Part shown: positions 1 to 6,114 of the stretch, piece by piece | Position numbering within the stretch: position 1 is the first letter of the stretch | How the letters are laid out: every line of letters begins with the position of its first letter | DNA from: Chloroflexota bacterium | Lineage (GTDB): Bacteria > Chloroflexota > Limnocylindria > Limnocylindrales > CSP1-4 | Assembly (NCBI GenBank): GCA_021777365.1 | Contig: JAJYDP010000080.1 | Coordinates: 1-12,237, forward strand | Direction: 5' to 3' | Length of the DNA stretch: 12,237 nt | Made by a program: the position numbers and the translations under genes | The notes under the pieces: model-generated | Told to the model about the DNA's origin: nothing | What the model saw: only the letters and a program-made list of their open reading frames with translations | Database searches by the model: none

Positions 1-1
1 C

Positions 2-1081
2 CCGACCGTGGCCATGGACCGGAAGATGGCGCGACGCATGAGCCGGTTCATCCAGCTCGGGATGGCGGCCGCCCAGGAGGCGGTTGTCGACGCGGATCTC
101 GATTTCTCCGGATGGTCGCCGGAGCGACGCGACCGCGTCGGTGTCGCGCTCAACACGGGCGGCGGGGGCCTCGAGCAGGTGGTGGACGGCACCCACGCGC
201 TGGAGCAGAAGGGCCCGGGCCAGGTCAGCCCGTTCGCGATCCCGGCCCTGTCCGGCTCCATGGCCGCCTGCATGGTCTCGATGAAGTACGGTCTCACGGG
301 TCCCGTGATCACCCAGGTCGCCGCCTGCGCCAGCTCGGTGATCGCGTTCCTGGACGGGCTCCGGTTGATCCAGGACGGCGAGTGCGACGTCGTGCTCGTC
401 GGCGGGACGGAGGCACCACTGCTGCCGATCGCGTTCGCGGCACTGGGCAACATGGGCGCCCTCTCCAGGCGCAACGACGACCCCACGCACGCATCGCGGC
501 CGTTCGACCGGGACCGCGATGGCTTCCTCTTCGGCGAGGGTGCCGGGGTCATGGTGCTCGAGTCGGCGGCGCACGCGATGGACCGAGGGGCGCGCATCCG
601 GGCCGAGGTCCTGGGTGCCGCGCTGACCGCCGACGCCTACCACGTGAGCGCCCCTGAGCCCACGGGCCGCGGCGCGGCGCGCGCGATGGGACTCGCGCTC
701 AGGCACGCGGGGGTCACCCCCGACGAGATCGACCTGATCGTGGCCCACGGCACGTCCACGCCGCTCAACGATGTCACGGAGACCCGCGCGATCAAGACGG
801 TGTTCGGTGATCACGCCTACCGCGTGCCGATCACCTCCCCGAAGTCGATGATCGGCCACCTGCTGGGCGCGGCGGGAGTGGCGAGCGCGCTGGTGGCGGT
901 GTCCTCGATCTGCGAGGGTGTCATCCCTCCCACGGCCAACCTGGAGCATCCCGACCCCGACTGCGACCTCGACTACGTCCCGCTCGTGCCGCGCCAGCAG
1001 CGCGTGGACACGGCCATCGTCAATGGGTTCGGGTTCGGCGGCCAGAACGCCGTGGCGGTCTTCCGGCGCTTCGAATCCTGA
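2..1081 (+). CDS. fabF: Beta-ketoacyl-ACP synthase II (FabF-type), 5' truncated by window edge
   Basis: Condensing enzyme of type II fatty acid synthesis (cytosolic), which elongates acyl-ACP with malonyl-ACP. Numbering from the GTG at position 8, the thiolase-fold catalytic set is visible: nucleophile Cys107 in VAACASS, His247 in AHGTSTPLND, Lys279 and His284 in SPKSMIGHLLGAAG, and the C-terminal NGFGFGGQNA loop. The reading frame stays open to the left edge (codons for P-T precede the GTG), and FabF proteins normally have about 50-60 more residues carrying the VVTGxG start. The GTG at 8 is therefore an internal codon and the gene is partial; 357 of roughly 410 residues are present. The active-site context VAACASS differs slightly from the common TACA(T/S)G. 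The stop TGA (1079-1081) overlaps the Shine-Dalgarno sequence of the next gene, so the two are probably co-transcribed. A KS-alpha-like or other specialised KAS II role cannot be excluded. Confidence 0.93.
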   Translation, partial: PTVAMDRKMARRMSRFIQLGMAAAQEAVVDADLDFSGWSPERRDRVGVALNTGGGGLEQVVDGTHALEQKGPGQVSPFAIPALSGSMAACMVSMKYGLTGPVITQVAACASSVIAFLDGLRLIQDGECDVVLVGGTEAPLLPIAFAALGNMGALSRRNDDPTHASRPFDRDRDGFLFGEGAGVMVLESAAHAMDRGARIRAEVLGAALTADAYHVSAPEPTGRGAARAMGLALRHAGVTPDEIDLIVAHGTSTPLNDVTETRAIKTVFGDHAYRVPITSPKSMIGHLLGAAGVASALVAVSSICEGVIPPTANLEHPDPDCDLDYVPLVPRQQRVDTAIVNGFGFGGQNAVAVFRRFES

Positions 1082-1091
1082 GGGACGGGCG

Positions 1092-2864
1092 ATGAGTCTG
1101 CCCGGTCGGCTCATTGCCCTGCCCGTCATCGCGAGCCTGGCGTTCTCGGGGTGCGCCTCGCCGACGTCGCGGACCTCGCCCTCCGCGATCCCCTCCGCGA
1201 CGTCCGGCGCGCGGGCACCCGCGGCGTCTCTCTCGCCCGGGGCGGTCTCGGCGTCCGTGCCGCCATCGGCGGCCATGCCGCCCGGGGCGCCGGGCCCGTC
1301 AGGCTCGTCGGTCCCGCTGGCCGTGGTTACCGGCTTCGCCAACTACCGGCTGGACTCGGTCACACCGGCCGGCCTGGCCGCGCGCCTGGCTGCCGGCACG
1401 CTGGTCGTGCCGTGCGGTGCGGAACCGGCGATCGGCACCGCGCTGGGTGCGGCGCCGGGGTCCGCCGCATCCGGGCCTGCCGTGACGTCACCGGGTGCGA
1501 CATCGGCGCCGACGCCGGCCAGGCCGTCGACCGCATGCATCCCGGCCGATGCCATCCCCGCCCGTCTGCCCGCATCCTCGACCGCGGTCGCGCTCCTCCC
1601 GCCGGGCCTCGTCACGCCCGCCCTGCGTGTCGTGCCGATCGGGGTGGCCGACCTGTTCGGGGAAACGCCGGCGCGGACGGCCGCCTACCCGCTCTCGATC
1701 CCGCCGCCGGCCGGCTGGCCGGCGGCCTGGACCGCATACGACCCCTCAAACGTGCGCGTCGTGCTCACGACCGGGGTGAACTGCCCGGACCGCGGCGTGA
1801 GCTACCAGACCAACGTGCTGAAGAAGGGCTGGGACTGGCTGCTGGAGGCCGGCACCGCGAAGTACACGGGCCGGTACTGGGACCCCGCCTTCGGCTGGTG
1901 GGTGGTGGACGCCGTCCGCACCGACCATGCCGGTGCGGTCTGGGCCCTGGTCCGCAATGCCGACGTCGCGGTCAGCGACTTCGAGTGCTCCATGACGCGC
2001 CACTTCACCCAGCACAACAGCGGCACCAACTTCTCGATCGACCCGCGGGTCGCGCCGCTGATGGCGAAGGCGGGCTTCGACGTGGCGACGATCGCCGCCG
2101 ACCACAACACGAACCCCGGGCTGGGCGCGATCGGTGAGACCGTCGACCTGTTCCGGGCGAACGGGATCCAGCCGGTCGGCGGTGGACGCACGCTCGCGGA
2201 GGCGCTGCGGCCGGCCGTCGTCGACGTCAACGGCGTGCGGTTCGGCTTCGTGGGGTTCGACGCGATCGGGGGATCGGCGTACGCCACGGCCGACAGCGCG
2301 GGAGTGGCAGCCCTGACGCCGGCCAACGCGCGCACCGCCATCGCCGCGGCTCGGAAGGCCGGCGCGCAGGTCGTGTTCGCGCTCCCCCAGTGGAGCTCGG
2401 TCGAGTACCGCGCGACCTTCACCGGCTTCCAGCGATCGCTGATCGCCGAGCTCGAGGCGGCGGGCGCCGACGAGATCGTCGGTGCGGACTTCCATTGGGC
2501 CGGCGCGATCTCGATCACGCGCGGGAGCCGGTCAGGCTACCGGTTCGTCACCGCGAGCCAGGGAAACTTCTGGTTCGGACAGAGCTGGAGCCGCCAGACC
2601 CAGGAGGGCGTGATGACCATGCTGACGTTCGTGGGCACGCGGCTGACCCAGGTGCGGCTCATCCCGACCGTGGTCCTGGACGACGCGCAGCCCAACCTCA
2701 CGGATCCCGCCACCGACGGACAGTTCGTGCTGCACCAGGTCCTGTCGGCGTCGCAGCTGCTCCAGCCGCAGGGAGAGGGAGGGGTCCTGACCGGGGGTCG
2801 ACCGTCCTATCCCGTGCCGGCCGTCTCGGCCGCCTCCCGGCTCGGGATGGTCCGCCCCTCGTAG
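1092..2864 (+). CDS. CapA-like (PGA_cap metallophosphatase-fold) lipoprotein
   Basis: Predicted 590-aa exported lipoprotein. The ATG at 1092 has a Shine-Dalgarno GAGGGA at 1080-1085. The signal peptide ends in a lipobox-like LAFSGC with Cys21, followed by an Ala/Pro/Ser-rich linker (about 22-75). Residues about 76-215 form a separate N-terminal region with a low-complexity insert (about 119-148) between Cys108 and Cys149. Residues about 222-525 resemble the CapA/PGA_cap fold known from poly-gamma-glutamate and capsule proteins. Recognisable blocks are SDFE (295-298), AGFDVATIAADHN (327-339), GVRFGFVGFDAIGG (381-394), VFALPQWSSVEY (428-439), GADFHW (464-469) and SQGNFWFGQ (489-497). Several usual metal-ligand positions look changed: NNH reads ADH, the HWG-E block reads QWSSVE, and GHHPH reads GADFHW. 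Enzymatic activity is therefore uncertain, and a cell-surface glycan role is inference. It lies 10 bases after fabF, and its last 58 bp overlap the convergent thioesterase gene. Confidence 0.85.
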   Translation: MSLPGRLIALPVIASLAFSGCASPTSRTSPSAIPSATSGARAPAASLSPGAVSASVPPSAAMPPGAPGPSGSSVPLAVVTGFANYRLDSVTPAGLAARLAAGTLVVPCGAEPAIGTALGAAPGSAASGPAVTSPGATSAPTPARPSTACIPADAIPARLPASSTAVALLPPGLVTPALRVVPIGVADLFGETPARTAAYPLSIPPPAGWPAAWTAYDPSNVRVVLTTGVNCPDRGVSYQTNVLKKGWDWLLEAGTAKYTGRYWDPAFGWWVVDAVRTDHAGAVWALVRNADVAVSDFECSMTRHFTQHNSGTNFSIDPRVAPLMAKAGFDVATIAADHNTNPGLGAIGETVDLFRANGIQPVGGGRTLAEALRPAVVDVNGVRFGFVGFDAIGGSAYATADSAGVAALTPANARTAIAAARKAGAQVVFALPQWSSVEYRATFTGFQRSLIAELEAAGADEIVGADFHWAGAISITRGSRSGYRFVTASQGNFWFGQSWSRQTQEGVMTMLTFVGTRLTQVRLIPTVVLDDAQPNLTDPATDGQFVLHQVLSASQLLQPQGEGGVLTGGRPSYPVPAVSAASRLGMVRPS

Positions 2865-3310
2865 ACCTCAGCCATCGCAAGCAGTTCGGACGGCAGCGAT
2901 TGCACCCGCCCGGCGGCGTAGTCGTACATCACCTGCACGGTCTCGCCGTGGGCGACGAGCCGCGCCCGGCCGAACGGCGACGCCTCGGCCTGCAGGCGGT
3001 ACTCCATCGAGAACGAGGAGCGCCCCATCCAGCCGACGCGGCACTCGCACACGAGCGGCTCGCCGAAGAGCACCGGGCTCATGTACGTGATCCGCGCCTC
3101 GGCCAGGATGAAGCTCTGATCGTGCGACGTGGCGCCGATGCCGAAGGTCGAGCCGGTCACGGTCCGGTAGTAGCCGGCGCGCGCCATCTCGAAGTAGCTC
3201 AGGTAGACCGCGTTGTTGACGTGGCCCATCGCGTCGGTGTCGGCGAAGCGCACGTCGATGGACAGGCGATAACGGAACGGGCCCTCGGGGGGCTCGGAGC
3301 GCCTGCTCAC
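2807..3310 (-). CDS. Acyl-CoA thioesterase, 4HBT/YbgC-type hotdog fold
   Basis: A 167-aa single-hotdog protein that probably hydrolyses acyl-CoA or acyl-ACP thioesters in the cytosol. The N-terminal signature RFADTDAMGHVNNAVYLSYF (residues 21-40) is the classic 4HBT/YbgC motif. By analogy with the Pseudomonas 4-hydroxybenzoyl-CoA thioesterase, Asp26 would be the catalytic acid, on the turn before the long helix (FEMARAGYY). Strand blocks ILAEARITYMSPVLFGEPL and SFSMEYRL fit the remaining sheet. The start is GTG (3308-3310), as no earlier in-frame start exists. A GAGAAG sequence lies about 11 bases upstream, which is a weak ribosome site. The gene converges with the CapA-like gene, and their last 58 bp overlap. 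The final ~20 residues, rich in Ala, Glu and Arg, lie beyond the normal domain. The substrate is unknown; proximity to fabF is consistent with lipid metabolism but not proof. Confidence 0.9.
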   Translation of the reverse strand: MSRRSEPPEGPFRYRLSIDVRFADTDAMGHVNNAVYLSYFEMARAGYYRTVTGSTFGIGATSHDQSFILAEARITYMSPVLFGEPLVCECRVGWMGRSSFSMEYRLQAEASPFGRARLVAHGETVQVMYDYAAGRVQSLPSELLAMAEVYEGRTIPSREAAETAGTG

Positions 3311-3330
3311 GGCGCGGGTGTCTTCTCGCT

Positions 3331-3371
3331 GCGGCTCATCCCGCGATCGTCGTGGCGGCTCATCCCGCGAT
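3331..3371. repeat. 17-bp direct repeat pair, 24-bp period
   Basis: GCGGCTCATCCCGCGAT occurs at 3331-3347 and again, identical, at 3355-3371, separated by 7 bases. It sits just upstream of the thioesterase start on the minus strand and could be a pair of regulator sites or a slippage duplication. Confidence 0.85.
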
Positions 3372-3446
3372 TGTGACGGAACTGTGCGGGACCATCATCC
3401 GGCCGGGGCCCCTGGATGCATCGGCGGGCCTCGGTCCCCGGCGGCC

Positions 3447-3482
3447 GTCGCGCAGCTCTGGTCAGTCGCGCAGCTCTGGTCA
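3447..3482. repeat. 18-bp perfect tandem duplication
   Basis: GTCGCGCAGCTCTGGTCA is present head-to-tail at 3447-3464 and 3465-3482, followed by a partial third copy (AGTCGCG). The two copies are exact and without spacer, which fits a recent replication-slippage duplication in non-coding DNA. Confidence 0.9.
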
Positions 3483-3520
3483 AGTCGCGTGCCTTCCTGG
3501 TCGGATTCCCGCCGCATGAC

Positions 3521-3534
3521 GACTATGCATAGTC
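3521..3534. promoter_or_regulatory. Perfect 14-bp palindrome GACTATGCATAGTC (operator candidate)
   Basis: The sequence GACTATGCATAGTC is exactly self-complementary, with a TATGCATA core, and stands out as AT-rich in a very GC-rich background. It lies between divergent genes, about 210 bases upstream of the thioesterase start and 340 bases upstream of cysS. It has the form of a binding site for a dimeric regulator. The regulator is unknown and no function is shown. Confidence 0.45.
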
Positions 3535-3741
3535 CGGCGCCAGGGTCGGGTGCTGGTGCGGGCGTTGCGAGGCCTCGCGCGCACGATTCCCGGCCCCGCT
3601 GCGCCTGGAGGCGGTCCCGCGCCGGCACGAGCCGGATCGGCAGGGCTCGCGACGACCTGCGGAGGGCCGGCAAGAGCGCATATGCGTCACCTGGCGGGAA
3701 TCCGGCCACCTGGCCAGGGGAACGGCCGGGACGGGACGGGA

Positions 3742-3792
3742 CGGCCGCCCGAGCGCGTCCTCGCGCGGGCGATCGGCCGCCCGAGCGCGTCC
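3742..3792. repeat. 19-bp direct repeat pair, 32-bp period
   Basis: CGGCCGCCCGAGCGCGTCC occurs at 3742-3760 and identically at 3774-3792, with 13 bases between. The second copy ends about 10 bases before the candidate cysS -10 element, so a regulatory role is possible, but slippage duplication is equally likely. Confidence 0.9.
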
Positions 3793-3802
3793 CCATCCGG
3801 TG

Positions 3803-3808
3803 TACGCT
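3803..3808 (+). promoter_or_regulatory. Candidate -10 element for cysS
   Basis: TACGCT (3803-3808) within TGTACGCT matches the TAnnnT pattern of housekeeping -10 elements. No convincing -35 is visible. Transcription from about 3815 would give a leader of around 60 bases containing the 3824-3840 hairpin. Confidence 0.35.
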
Positions 3809-3823
3809 CGAACCTGAAGGAGC

Positions 3824-3840
3824 GGGGGCCACGGGCCCCC
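3824..3840 (+). other. Perfect GC hairpin in cysS leader
   Basis: GGGGGCC, loop ACG, GGCCCCC: a 7-bp perfect stem with a 3-base loop, ending 34 bases before the cysS ATG. An AAGGAG sequence (3817-3822) directly precedes it, yet no start codon follows at a proper distance. No U-tract follows, so it is not a standard terminator. It may act as a leader structure or be chance in GC-rich DNA. Confidence 0.5.
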
Positions 3841-3874
3841 ACATTCGCCGCGGCGTCAACCGCGAACCCGAACC

Positions 3875-5494
3875 ATGACCCTCCGCCTGCGCAACACCCT
3901 CACCCGACGCGTCGAGCCCGTCGTGCCCCTCCGGAGCGACGGCACGATCCGCATGTACAGCTGCGGCCCCACCGTCTACCGCTACGCGCACGTCGGGAAC
4001 CTGCGCACGTTCCTGCTGGCCGACCTGGTCCGCCGCGTGCTCCTGTACCAGGGCCTGCGTGTGGTCCATGTCCAGAACATCACGGACGTCGGCCACATGC
4101 GCGACGAGCGCTTCGATCGCGGCGAGGATCGCATGCTGGTCGCCGCGAGGCTCGAGGACAAGTCGCCCGCCGAGATCGCGTCGGCATACGAGGCCGCGTT
4201 CCACGCGGACGCCGCGCTGGTCAACCTCCTCCCCGCCCACGTCTACCCACGGGCCACCGAGCACATCCCCGAGATGATCGGTATGACCGAGCGCCTGCAG
4301 GACGCCGGCTTTGCGTACGCAACCCCCGACGGCACCGTGTACTACGACGTGGCCCGCTTCCCCGGCTACGGCAAGCTCTCGGGCAACACCCTCGACGCGC
4401 TGCGCGCCGGACACCGCGTGGAGGTCGAGGCGGACAAGCGCGACCCCGCGGACTTCGCGCTCTGGAAGCACGCCGGCGAGGGGCGCCTGGTGAAGTGGCC
4501 AACCGCGCGCTGGGGCGAGGGCTACCCCGGCTGGCACATCGAGTGCTCGGCGATGGCCATGCGCTACCTGGGGGAGCGCTTCGAGCTTCACACCGGCGGC
4601 GTCGACAACGTCTTCCCGCACCACGAGGACGAGATCGCGCAGTCGGAGGCGCTCACGGGCCAGGTGCCGGCTGCATCCTACGTCCACGGCGAGCACCTGC
4701 TGATGAGCGGCCGGAAGATGGCCAAGTCGGCGGGCAACTTCCAGCGCATCACGGACCTCGCCGACGAGGGCGTCGATCCCCTCGCCTTCCGGTACCTCTG
4801 CCTGACCGCGCAGTACGGCCACAAGCTCGACTTCTCGCCGGATTCCCTGCGGGCGGCTGCGGCGGCCCTCGATTCGCTCCGATCCCGCCTGCATGTGCTC
4901 GGTCCTGCCCCGGCGAACGGACCGTGGGCCATGCCGCCCGCGCTGACGGCGGGATCCGCCGGTCCGCGACCGGTCGGCGTCGCGGACGGCGTGCGCGGCC
5001 ACCAGGCGGTGAGTGACCCACTCCTCGACGCGTACCCGGTCCTGGACCGTGCCCACGTACCGGGGGCGCCGCTCTCCGAGGCGGGGCGGACACTCCACCG
5101 GCGGTTCGCAACCGCGCTCGACGATGACCTGGACATGCCCAGCGCGCTCGCAACCGTCCGCGAGGTGCTCCGCGCTCCTCTCGACCCGGACGAGCTCCGC
5201 TGGCTCGTGCTGGACGCGGACGCGGTGCTCGGCCTGGACCTGCATCGCTCCTGGGAGGCCGTGGGCGGCGGATCCACGATCGGTCGCGTGGAGGTGGGCG
5301 GCCGGGTGGTGCCTGGCGCCGGCTCGTCCCAGACACTCCCGCGAGGTGCGGCCGAGCTGCTGACGGCGCGGGTCGCGGCCCGCAGGATGCGCGACTACGC
5401 GCTCGCCGATCGCCTGCGCGACGACCTGTCCAAGCTCGGCGTGGAGGTCATGGATCGGCCAGGCGGCGTGACGGAGTGGACGGTGCGCGAGTAG
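3875..5494 (+). CDS. cysS: Cysteinyl-tRNA synthetase
   Basis: Class I aminoacyl-tRNA synthetase that charges tRNA-Cys in the cytosol (539 aa). The Rossmann core has the HIGH-type motif HVGN (39-42). Zn/cysteine-binding residues by family analogy are Cys30 (YSCGPTVY), Cys224 (GWHIECSAMA), His249 and Glu253 (PHHEDE), with Trp220. The second ATP motif is KMAKS (281-285, GRKMAKSAGNF) instead of KMSKS. The DALR-type anticodon domain begins near 403, and the C-terminal RMRDYALADRLRDDL is typical of the family. Length exceeds the usual ~460-470 because of an insert at about 342-400 (Ala/Gly/Pro/Val-rich) and another near 462-490. The ATG at 3875 aligns with normal CysRS N-termini; no clear Shine-Dalgarno sequence precedes it. 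A paralogous ligase such as MshC is unlikely because the anticodon domain is present. Confidence 0.96.
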   Translation: MTLRLRNTLTRRVEPVVPLRSDGTIRMYSCGPTVYRYAHVGNLRTFLLADLVRRVLLYQGLRVVHVQNITDVGHMRDERFDRGEDRMLVAARLEDKSPAEIASAYEAAFHADAALVNLLPAHVYPRATEHIPEMIGMTERLQDAGFAYATPDGTVYYDVARFPGYGKLSGNTLDALRAGHRVEVEADKRDPADFALWKHAGEGRLVKWPTARWGEGYPGWHIECSAMAMRYLGERFELHTGGVDNVFPHHEDEIAQSEALTGQVPAASYVHGEHLLMSGRKMAKSAGNFQRITDLADEGVDPLAFRYLCLTAQYGHKLDFSPDSLRAAAAALDSLRSRLHVLGPAPANGPWAMPPALTAGSAGPRPVGVADGVRGHQAVSDPLLDAYPVLDRAHVPGAPLSEAGRTLHRRFATALDDDLDMPSALATVREVLRAPLDPDELRWLVLDADAVLGLDLHRSWEAVGGGSTIGRVEVGGRVVPGAGSSQTLPRGAAELLTARVAARRMRDYALADRLRDDLSKLGVEVMDRPGGVTEWTVRE

Positions 5495-5503
5495 AACTAT
5501 CAC

Positions 5504-5532
5504 TGGACATGCGATCCATCAATATGTACATT
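5504..5532 (+). promoter_or_regulatory. Promoter of the MNT/HEPN pair, near-leaderless
   Basis: The 50-base gap after cysS is 42% GC (21 of 50), far below its surroundings. It holds TGGACA (5504-5509; five of six match TTGACA), a 17-base spacer, and TACATT (5527-5532; four of six match TATAAT). A start site about 7 bases on would lie only a few bases before the ATG at 5545, and no Shine-Dalgarno is present, so the mRNA may be almost leaderless. TGGAC (5504-5508) and its complement GTCCA (5534-5538) flank the spacer and TGGAC recurs at 5546-5550, possible half-sites for the winged-helix protein encoded next. Confidence 0.55.
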
Positions 5533-5544
5533 CGTCCATGAGTC

Positions 5545-6114
5545 ATGGACAACATCGCACTCGAACGATCTCCACTTGGCTCGCGGGCTGCCACCCGCGT
5601 CCTTCAACTCCTGGCCCTGAACCCGAGCCGGCCCTTCTTCCTGCGGGAGCTGGCGCGCCTCACCGGCGAGCGCGTCAACGGCGTCTCACAAGCGCTGCGG
5701 CGGCTCCTGGCTGATGGTCTCGTGCGCACGGAGGCGCTTGGCGGACGCCGCGCCTACCTCATCGACGCGGCCAACCCGTACTTTCCGGAATTGCAGCGGA
5801 TCGCCCTCAAGTCACTCGACCTGCCCGGCGTCCTGGACGCCGCAGGCGTCACCGCGCTGCGCATCTACGTGTATGGCTCGTTCGCCAAAGGCACGGCCGA
5901 TGCGGCGAGCGACATCGACCTCCTCGTCGTCGGCGCCGAAACCACCCCGGGAGCCGCGGAGGAGGCCCTCGCGGCGGTGGGCCACCGGCTCAACCGCGCA
6001 ATCTCGGTGCGCGTCGTGCCTGACGCGGAGTATCAGAGACAGCTCGCAGACCCCGCGACATTCATCAGCGCCGTGGCAGGCGGGCCGCTCATCGAACTGC
6101 AGGTGCGCCCGTGA
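5545..6114 (+). CDS. Winged-helix/nucleotidyltransferase fusion (MNT-type, putative antitoxin)
   Basis: A 189-aa protein with two domains. Residues about 14-75 form a winged helix: RVLQLLALNPSRPFFLRELA, then GERVNGVSQALRRLLADGLV and a wing ending GGRRAYLID. Residues about 100-185 form a minimal nucleotidyltransferase (Pol beta fold) with GSFAKG (111-116) and SDIDLLV (122-128), where Asp123 and Asp125 would bind metal. The third acidic residue is not evident (ISVRVV near 153-158). In MNT/HEPN systems the nucleotidyltransferase modifies or sequesters the HEPN partner; the fused winged helix suggests DNA binding and autoregulation. The start ATG lies at the end of an AT-rich promoter gap, and the stop overlaps the next gene by 4 bases (GTGA). 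Alternatively it could be an HTH-NTase transcriptional regulator without toxin function. Confidence 0.85.
   Translation: MDNIALERSPLGSRAATRVLQLLALNPSRPFFLRELARLTGERVNGVSQALRRLLADGLVRTEALGGRRAYLIDAANPYFPELQRIALKSLDLPGVLDAAGVTALRIYVYGSFAKGTADAASDIDLLVVGAETTPGAAEEALAAVGHRLNRAISVRVVPDAEYQRQLADPATFISAVAGGPLIELQVRP

Larger units (their letters stand above)
3311..3874. other. 564-bp divergent intergenic region, repeat-rich
   Basis: Lies between the minus-strand thioesterase and plus-strand cysS, so promoters for both should be here. It contains three unrelated pairs of short direct repeats (17, 18 and 19 bp), a perfect 14-bp AT-rich palindrome, a 10-bp palindrome CGCATATGCG (3677-3686), a GGGAC pentamer run (3728-3743) and a perfect GC hairpin close to cysS. 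Open frames across it translate to Arg/Ser/Gly/Pro-rich low-complexity sequence with no recognisable domain, so I see no gene. I find no tRNA cloverleaf and no T-box core sequence. Confidence 0.7.

Noticed and set aside
3500..3720. tRNA gene in the intergenic region
   Set aside because: Fragments such as GATTCCC look vaguely like a T-loop, but no cloverleaf stems or acceptor pairing could be traced.
3447..3792. CRISPR-like array from the direct repeats
   Set aside because: The repeats are three different sequences with only two copies each and no uniform spacers, and no cas genes are nearby.
3640..3874. T-box riboswitch upstream of cysS
   Set aside because: No T-box core (AGGGTGGNACCGCG-like) or specifier-loop landmarks were seen, and the single hairpin lacks a T-run.
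3318..3878. 186-codon plus-strand ORF across the intergenic region, ending with a 4-base overlap on the cysS start
   Set aside because: Its product is Arg/Ser/Gly/Pro-rich, contains the tandem duplication as AQLWSV AQLWS, has no domain pattern and no ribosome site. Long stop-free frames are expected in DNA this GC-rich.
3395..5503. 702-codon minus-strand ORF opposite cysS
   Set aside because: Antisense shadow of the well-supported cysS gene. Its His/Arg/Val-rich composition matches mirrored GC-rich codons and has no recognisable domain.
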